Shown here one piece after another: positions 26,571 to 35,525 of a stretch of DNA of 64,000 nucleotides (position 1 is its first letter; the number at the start of each line of letters is the position of its first letter). The position numbers and the translations under genes are program-made. The stretch is from Nostoc punctiforme NIES-2108 (GTDB lineage: Bacteria > Cyanobacteriota > Cyanobacteriia > Cyanobacteriales > Nostocaceae): assembly GCA_003326195.1 (NCBI GenBank), contig LXQE01000096.1, forward strand, positions 226,520 to 290,519. The letters are read 5' to 3'. The notes under the pieces are model-generated. The model saw nothing but the letters and a program-made list of their open reading frames with translations, was not told the origin of the DNA and ran no database searches.

Positions 26571-29500
26571 ATGACTACCTGTAAAAATAGAAATTGGCAC
26601 TCAGATTTATTAGGAGTTTTTAGTATTATTGGAGTGCTTGCTCATGTCATATTTTGTTGTGATAATCACGCCTTAGCCCAGATTACCCCTGATGGAACAT
26701 TGGGTAATAACTCTTCAACGAGAACCCCCAATGTCAATATTAAAGGACTTCCGGCTGACCGGATTGATGGTGGAGCAGCTCGCGGTGCAAACCTGTTCCA
26801 TAGTTTTCGTGAATTCAATGTCAAAAAATCTCAGCGAGTTTATTTTGCCAATCCCACAGGAATTAAAAATATTCTCACAAGGGTAACGGGAAGTAACGTC
26901 TCGAATATTCTCGGCACACTGGGGGTAGATGGTGGCGCAAATTTGTTTTTTATTAATCCCAATGGGATTTTATTTGGGGATAATGCACGCCTAGATGTAG
27001 CGGGTTCCTTTGTAGCAAGTACGGCGAATTCTTTTGTGTTTGGCAATGGGTTGGAATTTAGTGCAACTAATCCTCAGAATCCTTCTTCATTACTAACAGT
27101 TAATCCTTCCGCTTTACTATTCAATCAACTTCAGGCTGGCAGAATTGAAAACAGGTCAATTGCACCAGCAGGAATAGATCCCGCAGGTTTGAATGCCTTT
27201 GGTTTACGAGTAGGAAATGGTAAAAGTTTGCTGCTAGTGGGCGGTAATGTCAGCATGGATGGCGGCAAGTTAAATGCTTATGGTGGGAGAGTTGAATTAG
27301 GGGGGTTAGCAGCACCTGGAAATGTCAATCTTCTTTTTAATGGCGATAATCTCAGCTTGAAATTTCCTGATAATGTGACTCGTGCTTCGGTATCGCTTAT
27401 CAATCAAGCGCGTGTGTATGTAGAAGCTGCTGGTGGCGGTGATATTGCGATTAATGCCCGAAATGTAGAGATATTAGGCGAAAGTCGTCTTTATGCTGGT
27501 ATCGGAGGGGGTTTGGGAACACCTGAGACTGTTGCAGGGGATATTACGCTAAATGCTACCGGATACATTACAATTGCTGGTTCTGGTAGCGGGATTGGCA
27601 ATTTTGTAGGAGAAGGAGCAAAAGGTAAAGGAGGCAACATTACTATCGATTCTGGTGAGTTCTCATTACGAGATGGCGCTCAACTTTTTGCCTCAATTCT
27701 TGGACAAGGGAATGCAGGGAATGTGACAGTGGGTGCAAAAAATACTGTTTCCCTTGCAGATGCTCACATCCTCAGCAGAGTGGAAGCCGGATCTGTGGGT
27801 AAGGGGGGCAATATCGACATCAATGCTACTTCACTCTCACTTACTGATGGCGCTCAACTTTCTGCCTCAATTCTTGGACAAGGGAATGCGGGGAATGTAA
27901 CGGTGCGTGCAAAAGATGGTGTTTCTCTGACAGGTAATACTGGCATTTTGACCACGGTGGAAGCCGGATCTGTGGGTAAGGGGGGCAATATCGACATCAA
28001 TGCTACTTCACTCTCACTCACTGATGGCGCTCAACTGTTAACCTTCGTTCAGGGAACTTCTGATTCGCTCCCTGCTGGGCGTGGCGATGCTGGCAATGTG
28101 AATATTAATGTCCGTGATGCTGTCACTATTGATGGGGTGAATAACGAACGTGTCAGTGGAGTTTACACCTATGTGAACAACGGAGCGATAGGCAATGCGG
28201 GTGACATCAATATCACTCCTGGGTCGCTGTCTTTAACTAATAGCGCTAAACTTGATGCCAGTATATATGGACAGGGGAATGCCGGCAGCGTATTTGTGCA
28301 GTCGTCTGACTCGGTTTCACTCACAAATAGCAACATTCTCAGCGCTGTAGGAACTGAAGCAGTCGGCAAATCTGGCGACATCAATATTAAAGCTAAGACA
28401 CTTTCCTTAACTGATGGCGCTAGACTGGATGCCAGCACATATGGACGAGGGAATGCTGGCAGCGTATTTGTGCAAGCCTCTGACTCGGTTTCTCTCATCA
28501 ATAGCATCATTGGCAGCACTGTAGGAACTGAAGCGGTCGGCAATGGTGGTGATATTAATATTACTGCTGGGGCGCTTTCTCTAAGTGATGGCGCTGGCCT
28601 GTTTGCTAGCACCCTTGGACAGGGGAATGCCGGTAACGTATTTGTGCAAGTTTCGGGTAGAGTCTCTCTCGCAAACAATAGCTTTATCAATAGTAATGTA
28701 GGAGAAGAAGTAGTTGGCAGCAATGGTGGCAACATCAATATCACTGCTGGGTCACTCTTCTTAACTAATAGCGCTTCCCTATCTGCCATTACCTTTGGGC
28801 AGGGGAATGGCGGCAGCATTTTTGTGCAAGCGTTGGACTCGATTTCTCTCACGAATAGCAACATGTCCAACGGTGTAGATAGTGGAGCAGCGGGCAATGG
28901 TGGTAACATTACTCTTAAAGCTAAGACATTTTCCTTAACTGATGGGGCTATTCTAAATACTGGTATCCTTGGAAAAGGGAATGCAGGCAGTGTATTTCTA
29001 CAGGCATCGGGTAGAGTCTCGCTTGCAAGTGGCAGCTTCATCTTTAGCAATGTTAACGGAGTAGGAACGGGGGGCGATATCAATATCACCGCCGACTCGC
29101 TTTCCTTAACTGATAGCGCTGCTCTACTTACCGCCACTAGTGGACAGGGGAATGCAGGAAATGTGATGATTAAAGCTAATGGTGCAGTTTCCTTTGATGG
29201 TGCGGGAGTAATAGATGGCTTTCCTAGAGCTAGCGCGGCCTTCAGCGGGGTGATAGCATTAGCAATTCCAGGAAGTGTGGGCATTGGCAATGGTGGCGAC
29301 ATCAATATCACCGCAGGTTCATTCTCTCTAACCAATGGCGCTCAATTGAGTACCTTCACTGGTGGACAGGGGAATGCAGGAAACGTAACTATTAAAGCTG
29401 ATGGTGCAGTTTTATTGGACGGTGTGGGAGAAATAAGTGGCCCTATAGCAAGTAGCGTTTACAGCGGTGTGGGAGGGTTCTCAGCTAGCCAGGTCGAGGC

Positions 29501-31331
29501 TTTCGGATTTTTAGGATTGATACCAGATCAAGGAATTGTGGGCAATGGCAAGGGTGGCAATATCAATATTACTGCTGGTTCACTCTCCTTGACCAATGGT
29601 GGTCAACTAGTAACCAGTACTGCTGGACAGGGGAATGCTGGTAGCGTATTTGTCCAAGCGAAAGATTCGGTTTCTCTAGCAGGCAGTGGCACTGGTATCC
29701 TCAGTAATGTATTTCCTGAAGCGGTAGGCAAAGGTGGCGAGATCGATATTACCACTGGCTCACTCTTTTTGAACAATGGTGCTGCACTAATTTCGAGTAC
29801 TAGTGGACAGGGGAATGCTGGTAGCGTATTTGTGCAAACTAAAGATTCGGTTTCTCTGGCAGGTAGTGGCACTAATATCTTCAGTGCTGTAAACCGTGGA
29901 GGAGTCGGCAAAGGTGGTGATATCGACATCTCATCCCGGTCTTTTTCTGTAACGGGTGGCGCTGAATTAGCAGCTAGCACTCAAGGACGGGGAAATGCAG
30001 GAAATATTCTGGTCAATGCAACAGATTCTGTTGAACTCTCCGGAGTTGCTTCGTTCCCAGTCCTTGAAGATGGTCGTGCAGGCGGATTCTCTAGTGGGTT
30101 GTTTACGACCACCAACAAAGGAGCCAGTGGACAAGGTGGTGAACTGGGCGTTAATACTGGTATCTTACGTGTATCAGATGGGGCGGTTTTGAGCGCCCGC
30201 AGCCAAAGCGGCTCCAATGGTGGTAATATCACTGTTAATGCTAATGTGCTTGAAGTAACAAATGGTGGGCAATTTCTTACCACTGCCTTCAACAGCGGCG
30301 ATGCAGGTAACATCATCGTCAAAGTTAAAGACCGGATCACTATTTCAGGCAGTGATTCCACCTTCAGCGATCGCTTTAACTCTGTTGCTAAAGTTTTTGG
30401 TGAGGAGCAAGCCAAGGCTACAATTGATCCTGTTCGCCCAGAAGCAGGGTTGTTTGCCAACACCGCGACTGGCTCTAGTGGAAATGGTGGTAGTATCTTC
30501 ATTGACCCGATGCGGTTAGCGATCGCAGATGGTGGGGGTATCGCCGTAGATAGCCAAGGAATCGGAAAGGGTGGCAGCTTACAGGTACAAGCAGGCTCTC
30601 TTACCCTTGACAATAAGGCTTTCCTCTCGGCAATAGCAAACAGCAGTCAAGGTGGAGATATTGCGCTAACGGTGCAGGATCTGCTACTACTCCGTCGCAA
30701 CAGTCAAATCTCCACCACTGCCGGGAATCGCGAATTCGGTGGCAATGGCGGCAACATCACGATTAATAGCCCTTTCATTGTCGCCGTCCCAAAAGAAAAT
30801 AGCGATATCAGCGCTAACGCCTTCACAGGGATAGGTGGTAAAGTTGACATTACAACAAACGGTATTTACGGTATTCTTCCGCAAAAACGCCCAACCGAAA
30901 AGAGCGACATTACAGCGAGTTCGGAATTGGGAGTGAGTGGGCAGGTAACTATCAACAGTCCAGATACTGACCCTAGTCGCGGCTTAATTCAACTACCCTC
31001 TAACCTCGTGGATGCATCCCAACAAATTGCCCAAGGTTGCACTCCCAGAGGACGACAAAATGCTAGTCGTTTTATCGCTACAGGACGCGGTGGATTACCT
31101 CTTAATCCTAACGAGCCGTTGCGGGGGCGAGCAGTGATTACTGGTTGGGTAGATTTGCCCGAACAAGCAACAGCCATCACGGATAAATCATCTACTGCAT
31201 CTATGACCAAATCTGATGATCAGATTGTGGAGGCTCAAGGATGGATCGTTGATGGTAACGGTAATATTATGCTCGTGGCTCAATCTCCTGAAAGTTTTTT
31301 TATTCCCTCTGCCATGTCCTGTAGTCAATAA
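26571..31331 (+). CDS. Filamentous haemagglutinin-like TPS protein 1
   Basis: Secreted adhesin-like protein of 1586 aa. Signal region (residues about 12-38, HALAQITPDG), then the TPS/haemagglutination domain (to about 270) with the hallmark FFINPNGILFG. A long right-handed beta-helix follows, built from about 50-residue repeats such as GNGGDINITAGSLSLTNGAQL / GQGNAGSVFVQAKDSVSL. The C-terminal about 170 residues (from LLLLRRNSQIST; GCTPRGRQNASRFIATGRGG; ending SAMSCSQ) are shared almost unchanged with the next paralogues. Export would need an outer-membrane TpsB pore, which is not encoded in this window. Several long antisense frames over this gene are shadows of its repeats. Confidence 0.93.
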   Translation: MTTCKNRNWHSDLLGVFSIIGVLAHVIFCCDNHALAQITPDGTLGNNSSTRTPNVNIKGLPADRIDGGAARGANLFHSFREFNVKKSQRVYFANPTGIKNILTRVTGSNVSNILGTLGVDGGANLFFINPNGILFGDNARLDVAGSFVASTANSFVFGNGLEFSATNPQNPSSLLTVNPSALLFNQLQAGRIENRSIAPAGIDPAGLNAFGLRVGNGKSLLLVGGNVSMDGGKLNAYGGRVELGGLAAPGNVNLLFNGDNLSLKFPDNVTRASVSLINQARVYVEAAGGGDIAINARNVEILGESRLYAGIGGGLGTPETVAGDITLNATGYITIAGSGSGIGNFVGEGAKGKGGNITIDSGEFSLRDGAQLFASILGQGNAGNVTVGAKNTVSLADAHILSRVEAGSVGKGGNIDINATSLSLTDGAQLSASILGQGNAGNVTVRAKDGVSLTGNTGILTTVEAGSVGKGGNIDINATSLSLTDGAQLLTFVQGTSDSLPAGRGDAGNVNINVRDAVTIDGVNNERVSGVYTYVNNGAIGNAGDINITPGSLSLTNSAKLDASIYGQGNAGSVFVQSSDSVSLTNSNILSAVGTEAVGKSGDINIKAKTLSLTDGARLDASTYGRGNAGSVFVQASDSVSLINSIIGSTVGTEAVGNGGDINITAGALSLSDGAGLFASTLGQGNAGNVFVQVSGRVSLANNSFINSNVGEEVVGSNGGNINITAGSLFLTNSASLSAITFGQGNGGSIFVQALDSISLTNSNMSNGVDSGAAGNGGNITLKAKTFSLTDGAILNTGILGKGNAGSVFLQASGRVSLASGSFIFSNVNGVGTGGDINITADSLSLTDSAALLTATSGQGNAGNVMIKANGAVSFDGAGVIDGFPRASAAFSGVIALAIPGSVGIGNGGDINITAGSFSLTNGAQLSTFTGGQGNAGNVTIKADGAVLLDGVGEISGPIASSVYSGVGGFSASQVEAFGFLGLIPDQGIVGNGKGGNINITAGSLSLTNGGQLVTSTAGQGNAGSVFVQAKDSVSLAGSGTGILSNVFPEAVGKGGEIDITTGSLFLNNGAALISSTSGQGNAGSVFVQTKDSVSLAGSGTNIFSAVNRGGVGKGGDIDISSRSFSVTGGAELAASTQGRGNAGNILVNATDSVELSGVASFPVLEDGRAGGFSSGLFTTTNKGASGQGGELGVNTGILRVSDGAVLSARSQSGSNGGNITVNANVLEVTNGGQFLTTAFNSGDAGNIIVKVKDRITISGSDSTFSDRFNSVAKVFGEEQAKATIDPVRPEAGLFANTATGSSGNGGSIFIDPMRLAIADGGGIAVDSQGIGKGGSLQVQAGSLTLDNKAFLSAIANSSQGGDIALTVQDLLLLRRNSQISTTAGNREFGGNGGNITINSPFIVAVPKENSDISANAFTGIGGKVDITTNGIYGILPQKRPTEKSDITASSELGVSGQVTINSPDTDPSRGLIQLPSNLVDASQQIAQGCTPRGRQNASRFIATGRGGLPLNPNEPLRGRAVITGWVDLPEQATAITDKSSTASMTKSDDQIVEAQGWIVDGNGNIMLVAQSPESFFIPSAMSCSQ

Positions 31332-31364
31332 TTTGTTACTCCAAGAGTTGGGGGAGGAATTACG

Positions 31365-31415
31365 ATGAAACCCAAGAGCGATCAAAGAGATGCATTACCT
31401 AATTTTAAGTTTTAA
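31365..31415 (+). pseudogene. Scar of the CHAT-TPR gene start, copy 1
   Basis: A ribosome site (GGGGGAGGAATTACG) and ATG followed by MKPKSDQRDALPNFKF and a stop. It matches the start of the CHAT-TPR gene at 43385 (GGGAGGAATTCTGATG; MKPKIHKNNQ). It indicates that a unit consisting of a haemagglutinin gene plus the beginning of the CHAT gene was duplicated. Confidence 0.65.
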
Positions 31416-31574
31416 AAACTTTCCTCTCATCGAATTAAAATATCTGCTGAAATTAATTGTAGAAAAATTTATCAGTACGGCTAGCATAAAACCCTTGAAG
31501 ATGTGGCTCGAAGCCGTGGCGTGATTGATTACATATTCACAGGAATGAAATGAGCGAGCGAGGCTGGTTATGAT

Positions 31575-34500
31575 ATGGCAATCTGTGGAAATAGGAATTG
31601 GCGCTCAGATTTATTAGGAGTGTTTAGTATTATTGAAGTGCTTGCTCATGTCATATTTTATTGTGAAAATCACGCCTTAGCCCAGATTACACCTGATGGA
31701 ACATTGGGTAATAACTCTTCAATAATCACTCCTAATGTCAATATTAAAGGACTTCCGGCTGACCGCATTGATGGTGGAGCAACTCGCAGTGCAAACCTGT
31801 TCCATAGTTTTCGTGAATTCAATGTCGAAAAATCTCAGCAAGTTTATTTTGCCAATCCCACCGGAATTAAAAATATTTTCACAAGGGTGACGGGAAGTAA
31901 CGTCTCGAATATTCTCGGCACACTGGGGGTAGATGGTGGCGCAAATTTGTTTTTTATTAATCCCAATGGGATTTTATTTGGAAACAATGCACGGCTGGAT
32001 GTGGCAGGTTCCTTTGTAGGGAGTACAGCGAATTCTTTTGTGTTTGGCAATGGGTTGGAATTTAGTGCAACGAATCCTCAGACTCCTTCCCCATTACTAA
32101 TAGTTAATCCTTCCGCTTTGTTATTCAATCAAATTATTGCTGCACCGATTCAAAACAACTCAGTCGCACCAGTAGGAATAGATCCGGCAGGTTTTAATGC
32201 ATTTGGTTTACGAGTAGGAGATGGTAAAAGTTTGCTGCTAGTGGGCGGTAATGTCAGTATGGATGGCGGCCAGTTAAATGCTTATGGTGGGAGAGTTGAA
32301 TTAGGGGGGTTAGCAGCACCTGGAAATGTCAAACTTGTTTTTAGTGGGGATAATCTCAGCTTGAAATTTCCTCTTAATGCGATTCGTGCTGATATATCGC
32401 TTACAAATCAAGCGGGTGTGTATGTAGAAGCTGCTGGTGGCGGTGATATTGCAGTCAATGCCCGAAATGTAGAGATTTTACGTGGAAGTAGCCTTTATGC
32501 TGGTATCGGAGGGGGTTTGGGGACGCCTGAGACTGTTGCAGGGGATATTACGCTAAGTGCTACCGGAGACATCAAAATTGCTGGTTCTGGTAGCGGGATT
32601 AGCAATTTAGTAGAACAAGGAGCAAAAGGTAAAGGAGGCAACATTACTATCGATTCTGGTGACTTCTCATTACGAGATGGCGCTCAACTTGTTGCCTCAA
32701 CTTTTGGACAGGGGAATGGTGGGAATGTGACAGTTAGTGCAAAAAATGCTGTTTCCCTTGCTGGTAATGCTTACATCCTCAGCACCGTGGAAGCCGGAGG
32801 TGTGGGTAAGGGTGGCAATCTCGACATCAATGCAGCAAACCTGTCACTCACTGATGGCGCTCAACTGATAACCATTACTCGTGGTGCATCTGATACCCAA
32901 CCAGCAGCAAGAGGGGATGCAGGCAATGTCAATGTTAAGGTAACAGGCGCTGTTGATATTGCTGGGGAGAAAAACGGTTTGAAAAGTGCGATTCTCAGCA
33001 GGGTGCAAACGAAAACAGTTGGCAATGCGGGTAACATTAGCATCGATTCTGGTGATTTTTCATTACGAGACGGCGCTCAACTTTCTGCCTCAACTTATGG
33101 ACAGGGGAATGGTGGGAATGTGACAGTTAGTGCAAAAAATGCTGTTTCCCTTACAGGTAATGCTTACATCTTCAGCACCGTGTCAGCCGGAGGTGTGGGT
33201 AAGGGTGGCAATATCGACATCAATGCAGCAACTCTGTCACTCACTGATGGCGCTCAACTGCTAACCATTACTCGTGGTGCATCTGATACCCAACCAGCAG
33301 CAAGAGGGGATGCAGGCAATGTCAATGTTAAGGTAACAGGCGCTGTTGATATTGCTGGGGAGAAAAACGGTTTGCAGAGTGGGATTTTCAGCTTTTTGGA
33401 TACAGGAACAGTTGGCAATGGGGGTAACATTACCATCAATTCTGGTGATTTTTCATTACAAGATGGCGCTCAACTTTCTGCCTCAACTTATGGACAGGGG
33501 AATGCGGGGAATGTCAATGTTAAGGCAACAGGTGCTGTTAATATTGCTGGGGAGAAAAACGGTTTTTCCAGTGGGATTGACAGCAAAGTGTACACAGGAA
33601 CAGTTGGCAACGGGGGTAACATTACCATCGATTCTGGTGACTTTTCATTACGAGATGGCGCTCAACTTCAAGCCTCAACTTATGGACAGGGGAATGCAGG
33701 AAATGTGACAGTGGGCGCAAAAAATGCTGTTTCCCTTGAAGGTGCTTCCATCCTGAGCGCGGTGGAAGCCGGAGGTGTGGGTAAGGGTGGCAATATCGAC
33801 ATCAATGCAGCAACTCTGTCACTCACTGATGGTGCTGAACTGCTAACCATTACTCGTCGTGCATCTGATACCCAACCAGCAGGAACAGGGGATGCAGGCA
33901 ATGTCAATGTTAAGGTAACAGGCGCTGTTGATATTGCTGGGGAGAAAAACGGTTTTTCTAGTGGGATTGGCAGCAATGTGGAAACGGAAACAGTTGGCAA
34001 TGGAGGTAATATTACTATCGATTCTGGTGACTTCTCATTACGAGATGGCGCTATACTTTCTGCCTCAACTTCTGGACAGGGGAATGCGGGGAATATTCGC
34101 ATCAATGCAAAAGATACGGTAACTGTTTCTGGAACTAGTCAAGAAAGCGGAGGTTCTAGTGCTTTATTCACATTTACTAATTTGAATTCTCAAGGTAAAG
34201 GTGGTGATATCACCATAAAAACGAATAATTTTCGCATCTCGGACGGTGCTTTACTGGTTGCAGGCACCACAACTAATCAAAAGGGTGGCGATATTACGGT
34301 AAATGCAAATATTTTTGACGCTTTCAATGGTGGACAACTCACCACCACTACCTCAAACAATGGACGTGCAGGTAAAATAACTGTCAATGCTAAGGATAAG
34401 GTAATAATTAGTGGGATTGACTTGAGTTATGATGACCGAGTTACTAACTTTCCTGACAACGTACTAAATATCGATGCTAACAGTGGCTTATTTGTCAGTT

Positions 34501-35276
34501 CCACAGGTTCAGGAATCACAGGCGACATCGAAATTAACTCTAACCTAATTACCCTAGACAACCAAGGCAAACTCAACGCCGAATCTGCATCCGGTAACGG
34601 TGGTAACATCAACGTCAACAGCGACTTACTCTTACTCCGTCGCAACAGTCAAATCTCCACCAATGCAGGTACAGAAAAATTAGGTGGCAATGGTGGTAAC
34701 ATCAATATAAACTCAAAATTTATCGTTGCAGTTCCCAACGAAAATAGTGATATCAGCGCTAACGCCTTCACAGGGATTGGTGGTAGAGTTGACATTACAA
34801 CAAACGGTATTTACGGTATTCTCCCGCAAAAAAGCCCAACCGAAAACAGTGACATTACAGCAAGTTCGGAATTGGGAGTCAGTGGGGAAGTAACCATCAA
34901 CAGTCCAGATACTGACCCCAGCCGCGGCTTAATTCAACTACCTTCCAACCTCGTGGATGCATCCCAACAAATCGCCCAAGGTTGCACTCCCAGAGGACGA
35001 CAAAATGCTAGTCGTTTTATCGCTACAGGACGCGGTGGATTACCTCTTAATCCTAACGAGCCGTTGCGGGGGCGAGCAGTGATTACTGGTTGGGTAGATT
35101 TGCCCGAACAAGCAACAGCCATCGCGGATAAATCATCTACTGCATCTATGACCAAATCTGACGATCAGATTGTGGAGGCTCAAGGATGGATTGTCGATGC
35201 TAATGGTAATATTATGCTCGTGGCTCAATCTCCTGAAAGTTTTTTTATTCCCTCTGCCATGTCCTGTAGTCAATAA
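31575..35276 (+). CDS. Filamentous haemagglutinin-like TPS protein 2
   Basis: Paralogue of the preceding gene, 1233 aa. The first about 330 residues (signal, FFINPNGILFG TPS domain, start of helix) and the last about 170 are nearly the same as in protein 1. The middle differs: it carries five blocks of GNGGNITIDSGDFSLRDGAQL alternating with GDAGNVNVKVTGAVDIAGEKNG and ARGDAGN units, clearly expanded by internal duplication. Predicted to be secreted to the cell surface by an unlinked TpsB partner. Upstream, about 60 bases are shared with the region before protein 3. Confidence 0.93.
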   Translation: MAICGNRNWRSDLLGVFSIIEVLAHVIFYCENHALAQITPDGTLGNNSSIITPNVNIKGLPADRIDGGATRSANLFHSFREFNVEKSQQVYFANPTGIKNIFTRVTGSNVSNILGTLGVDGGANLFFINPNGILFGNNARLDVAGSFVGSTANSFVFGNGLEFSATNPQTPSPLLIVNPSALLFNQIIAAPIQNNSVAPVGIDPAGFNAFGLRVGDGKSLLLVGGNVSMDGGQLNAYGGRVELGGLAAPGNVKLVFSGDNLSLKFPLNAIRADISLTNQAGVYVEAAGGGDIAVNARNVEILRGSSLYAGIGGGLGTPETVAGDITLSATGDIKIAGSGSGISNLVEQGAKGKGGNITIDSGDFSLRDGAQLVASTFGQGNGGNVTVSAKNAVSLAGNAYILSTVEAGGVGKGGNLDINAANLSLTDGAQLITITRGASDTQPAARGDAGNVNVKVTGAVDIAGEKNGLKSAILSRVQTKTVGNAGNISIDSGDFSLRDGAQLSASTYGQGNGGNVTVSAKNAVSLTGNAYIFSTVSAGGVGKGGNIDINAATLSLTDGAQLLTITRGASDTQPAARGDAGNVNVKVTGAVDIAGEKNGLQSGIFSFLDTGTVGNGGNITINSGDFSLQDGAQLSASTYGQGNAGNVNVKATGAVNIAGEKNGFSSGIDSKVYTGTVGNGGNITIDSGDFSLRDGAQLQASTYGQGNAGNVTVGAKNAVSLEGASILSAVEAGGVGKGGNIDINAATLSLTDGAELLTITRRASDTQPAGTGDAGNVNVKVTGAVDIAGEKNGFSSGIGSNVETETVGNGGNITIDSGDFSLRDGAILSASTSGQGNAGNIRINAKDTVTVSGTSQESGGSSALFTFTNLNSQGKGGDITIKTNNFRISDGALLVAGTTTNQKGGDITVNANIFDAFNGGQLTTTTSNNGRAGKITVNAKDKVIISGIDLSYDDRVTNFPDNVLNIDANSGLFVSSTGSGITGDIEINSNLITLDNQGKLNAESASGNGGNINVNSDLLLLRRNSQISTNAGTEKLGGNGGNININSKFIVAVPNENSDISANAFTGIGGRVDITTNGIYGILPQKSPTENSDITASSELGVSGEVTINSPDTDPSRGLIQLPSNLVDASQQIAQGCTPRGRQNASRFIATGRGGLPLNPNEPLRGRAVITGWVDLPEQATAIADKSSTASMTKSDDQIVEAQGWIVDANGNIMLVAQSPESFFIPSAMSCSQ

Positions 35277-35309
35277 TTTATTACTCCATGAGTCGGGGAA
35301 GGAATTACG

Positions 35310-35384
35310 ATGAAAACCAAGAGCGATCAAAACAATCAGATGCATTACCTAATTTTAAGTTTTAAAAAGTTTACTCCGATCTAG
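35310..35384 (+). pseudogene. Scar of the CHAT-TPR gene start, copy 2
   Basis: After haemagglutinin 2: GGGGAAGGAATTACG, then ATG and MKTKSDQNNQMHYL..., with a stop after 24 codons. MKTKSDQNNQ parallels MKPKIHKNNQ of the CHAT-TPR gene at 43385. The following about 130 bases match those after scar 1. Confidence 0.65.
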
Positions 35385-35525
35385 TTCAAATATCTGCTGA
35401 AATTAATTGTAGAAAAATTTATCAATACGGTTAGCTGAAAACCCTTGAAGATGTGGTTCAAAGCCGTGGCATAAGAAAATTGCATATTCACAGGTAGGAA
35501 ATGAGCAAGCGAGGCTGGTTCTGAT

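Noticed and set aside
28169..29335. 388-codon antisense frame over haemagglutinin 1
   Set aside because: It mirrors the repeats of the sense gene, has low-complexity Pro/Ala/Leu composition, and the sense frame is clearly coding. Similar antisense frames at 29603-30613 and 33680-34105 are shadows too.
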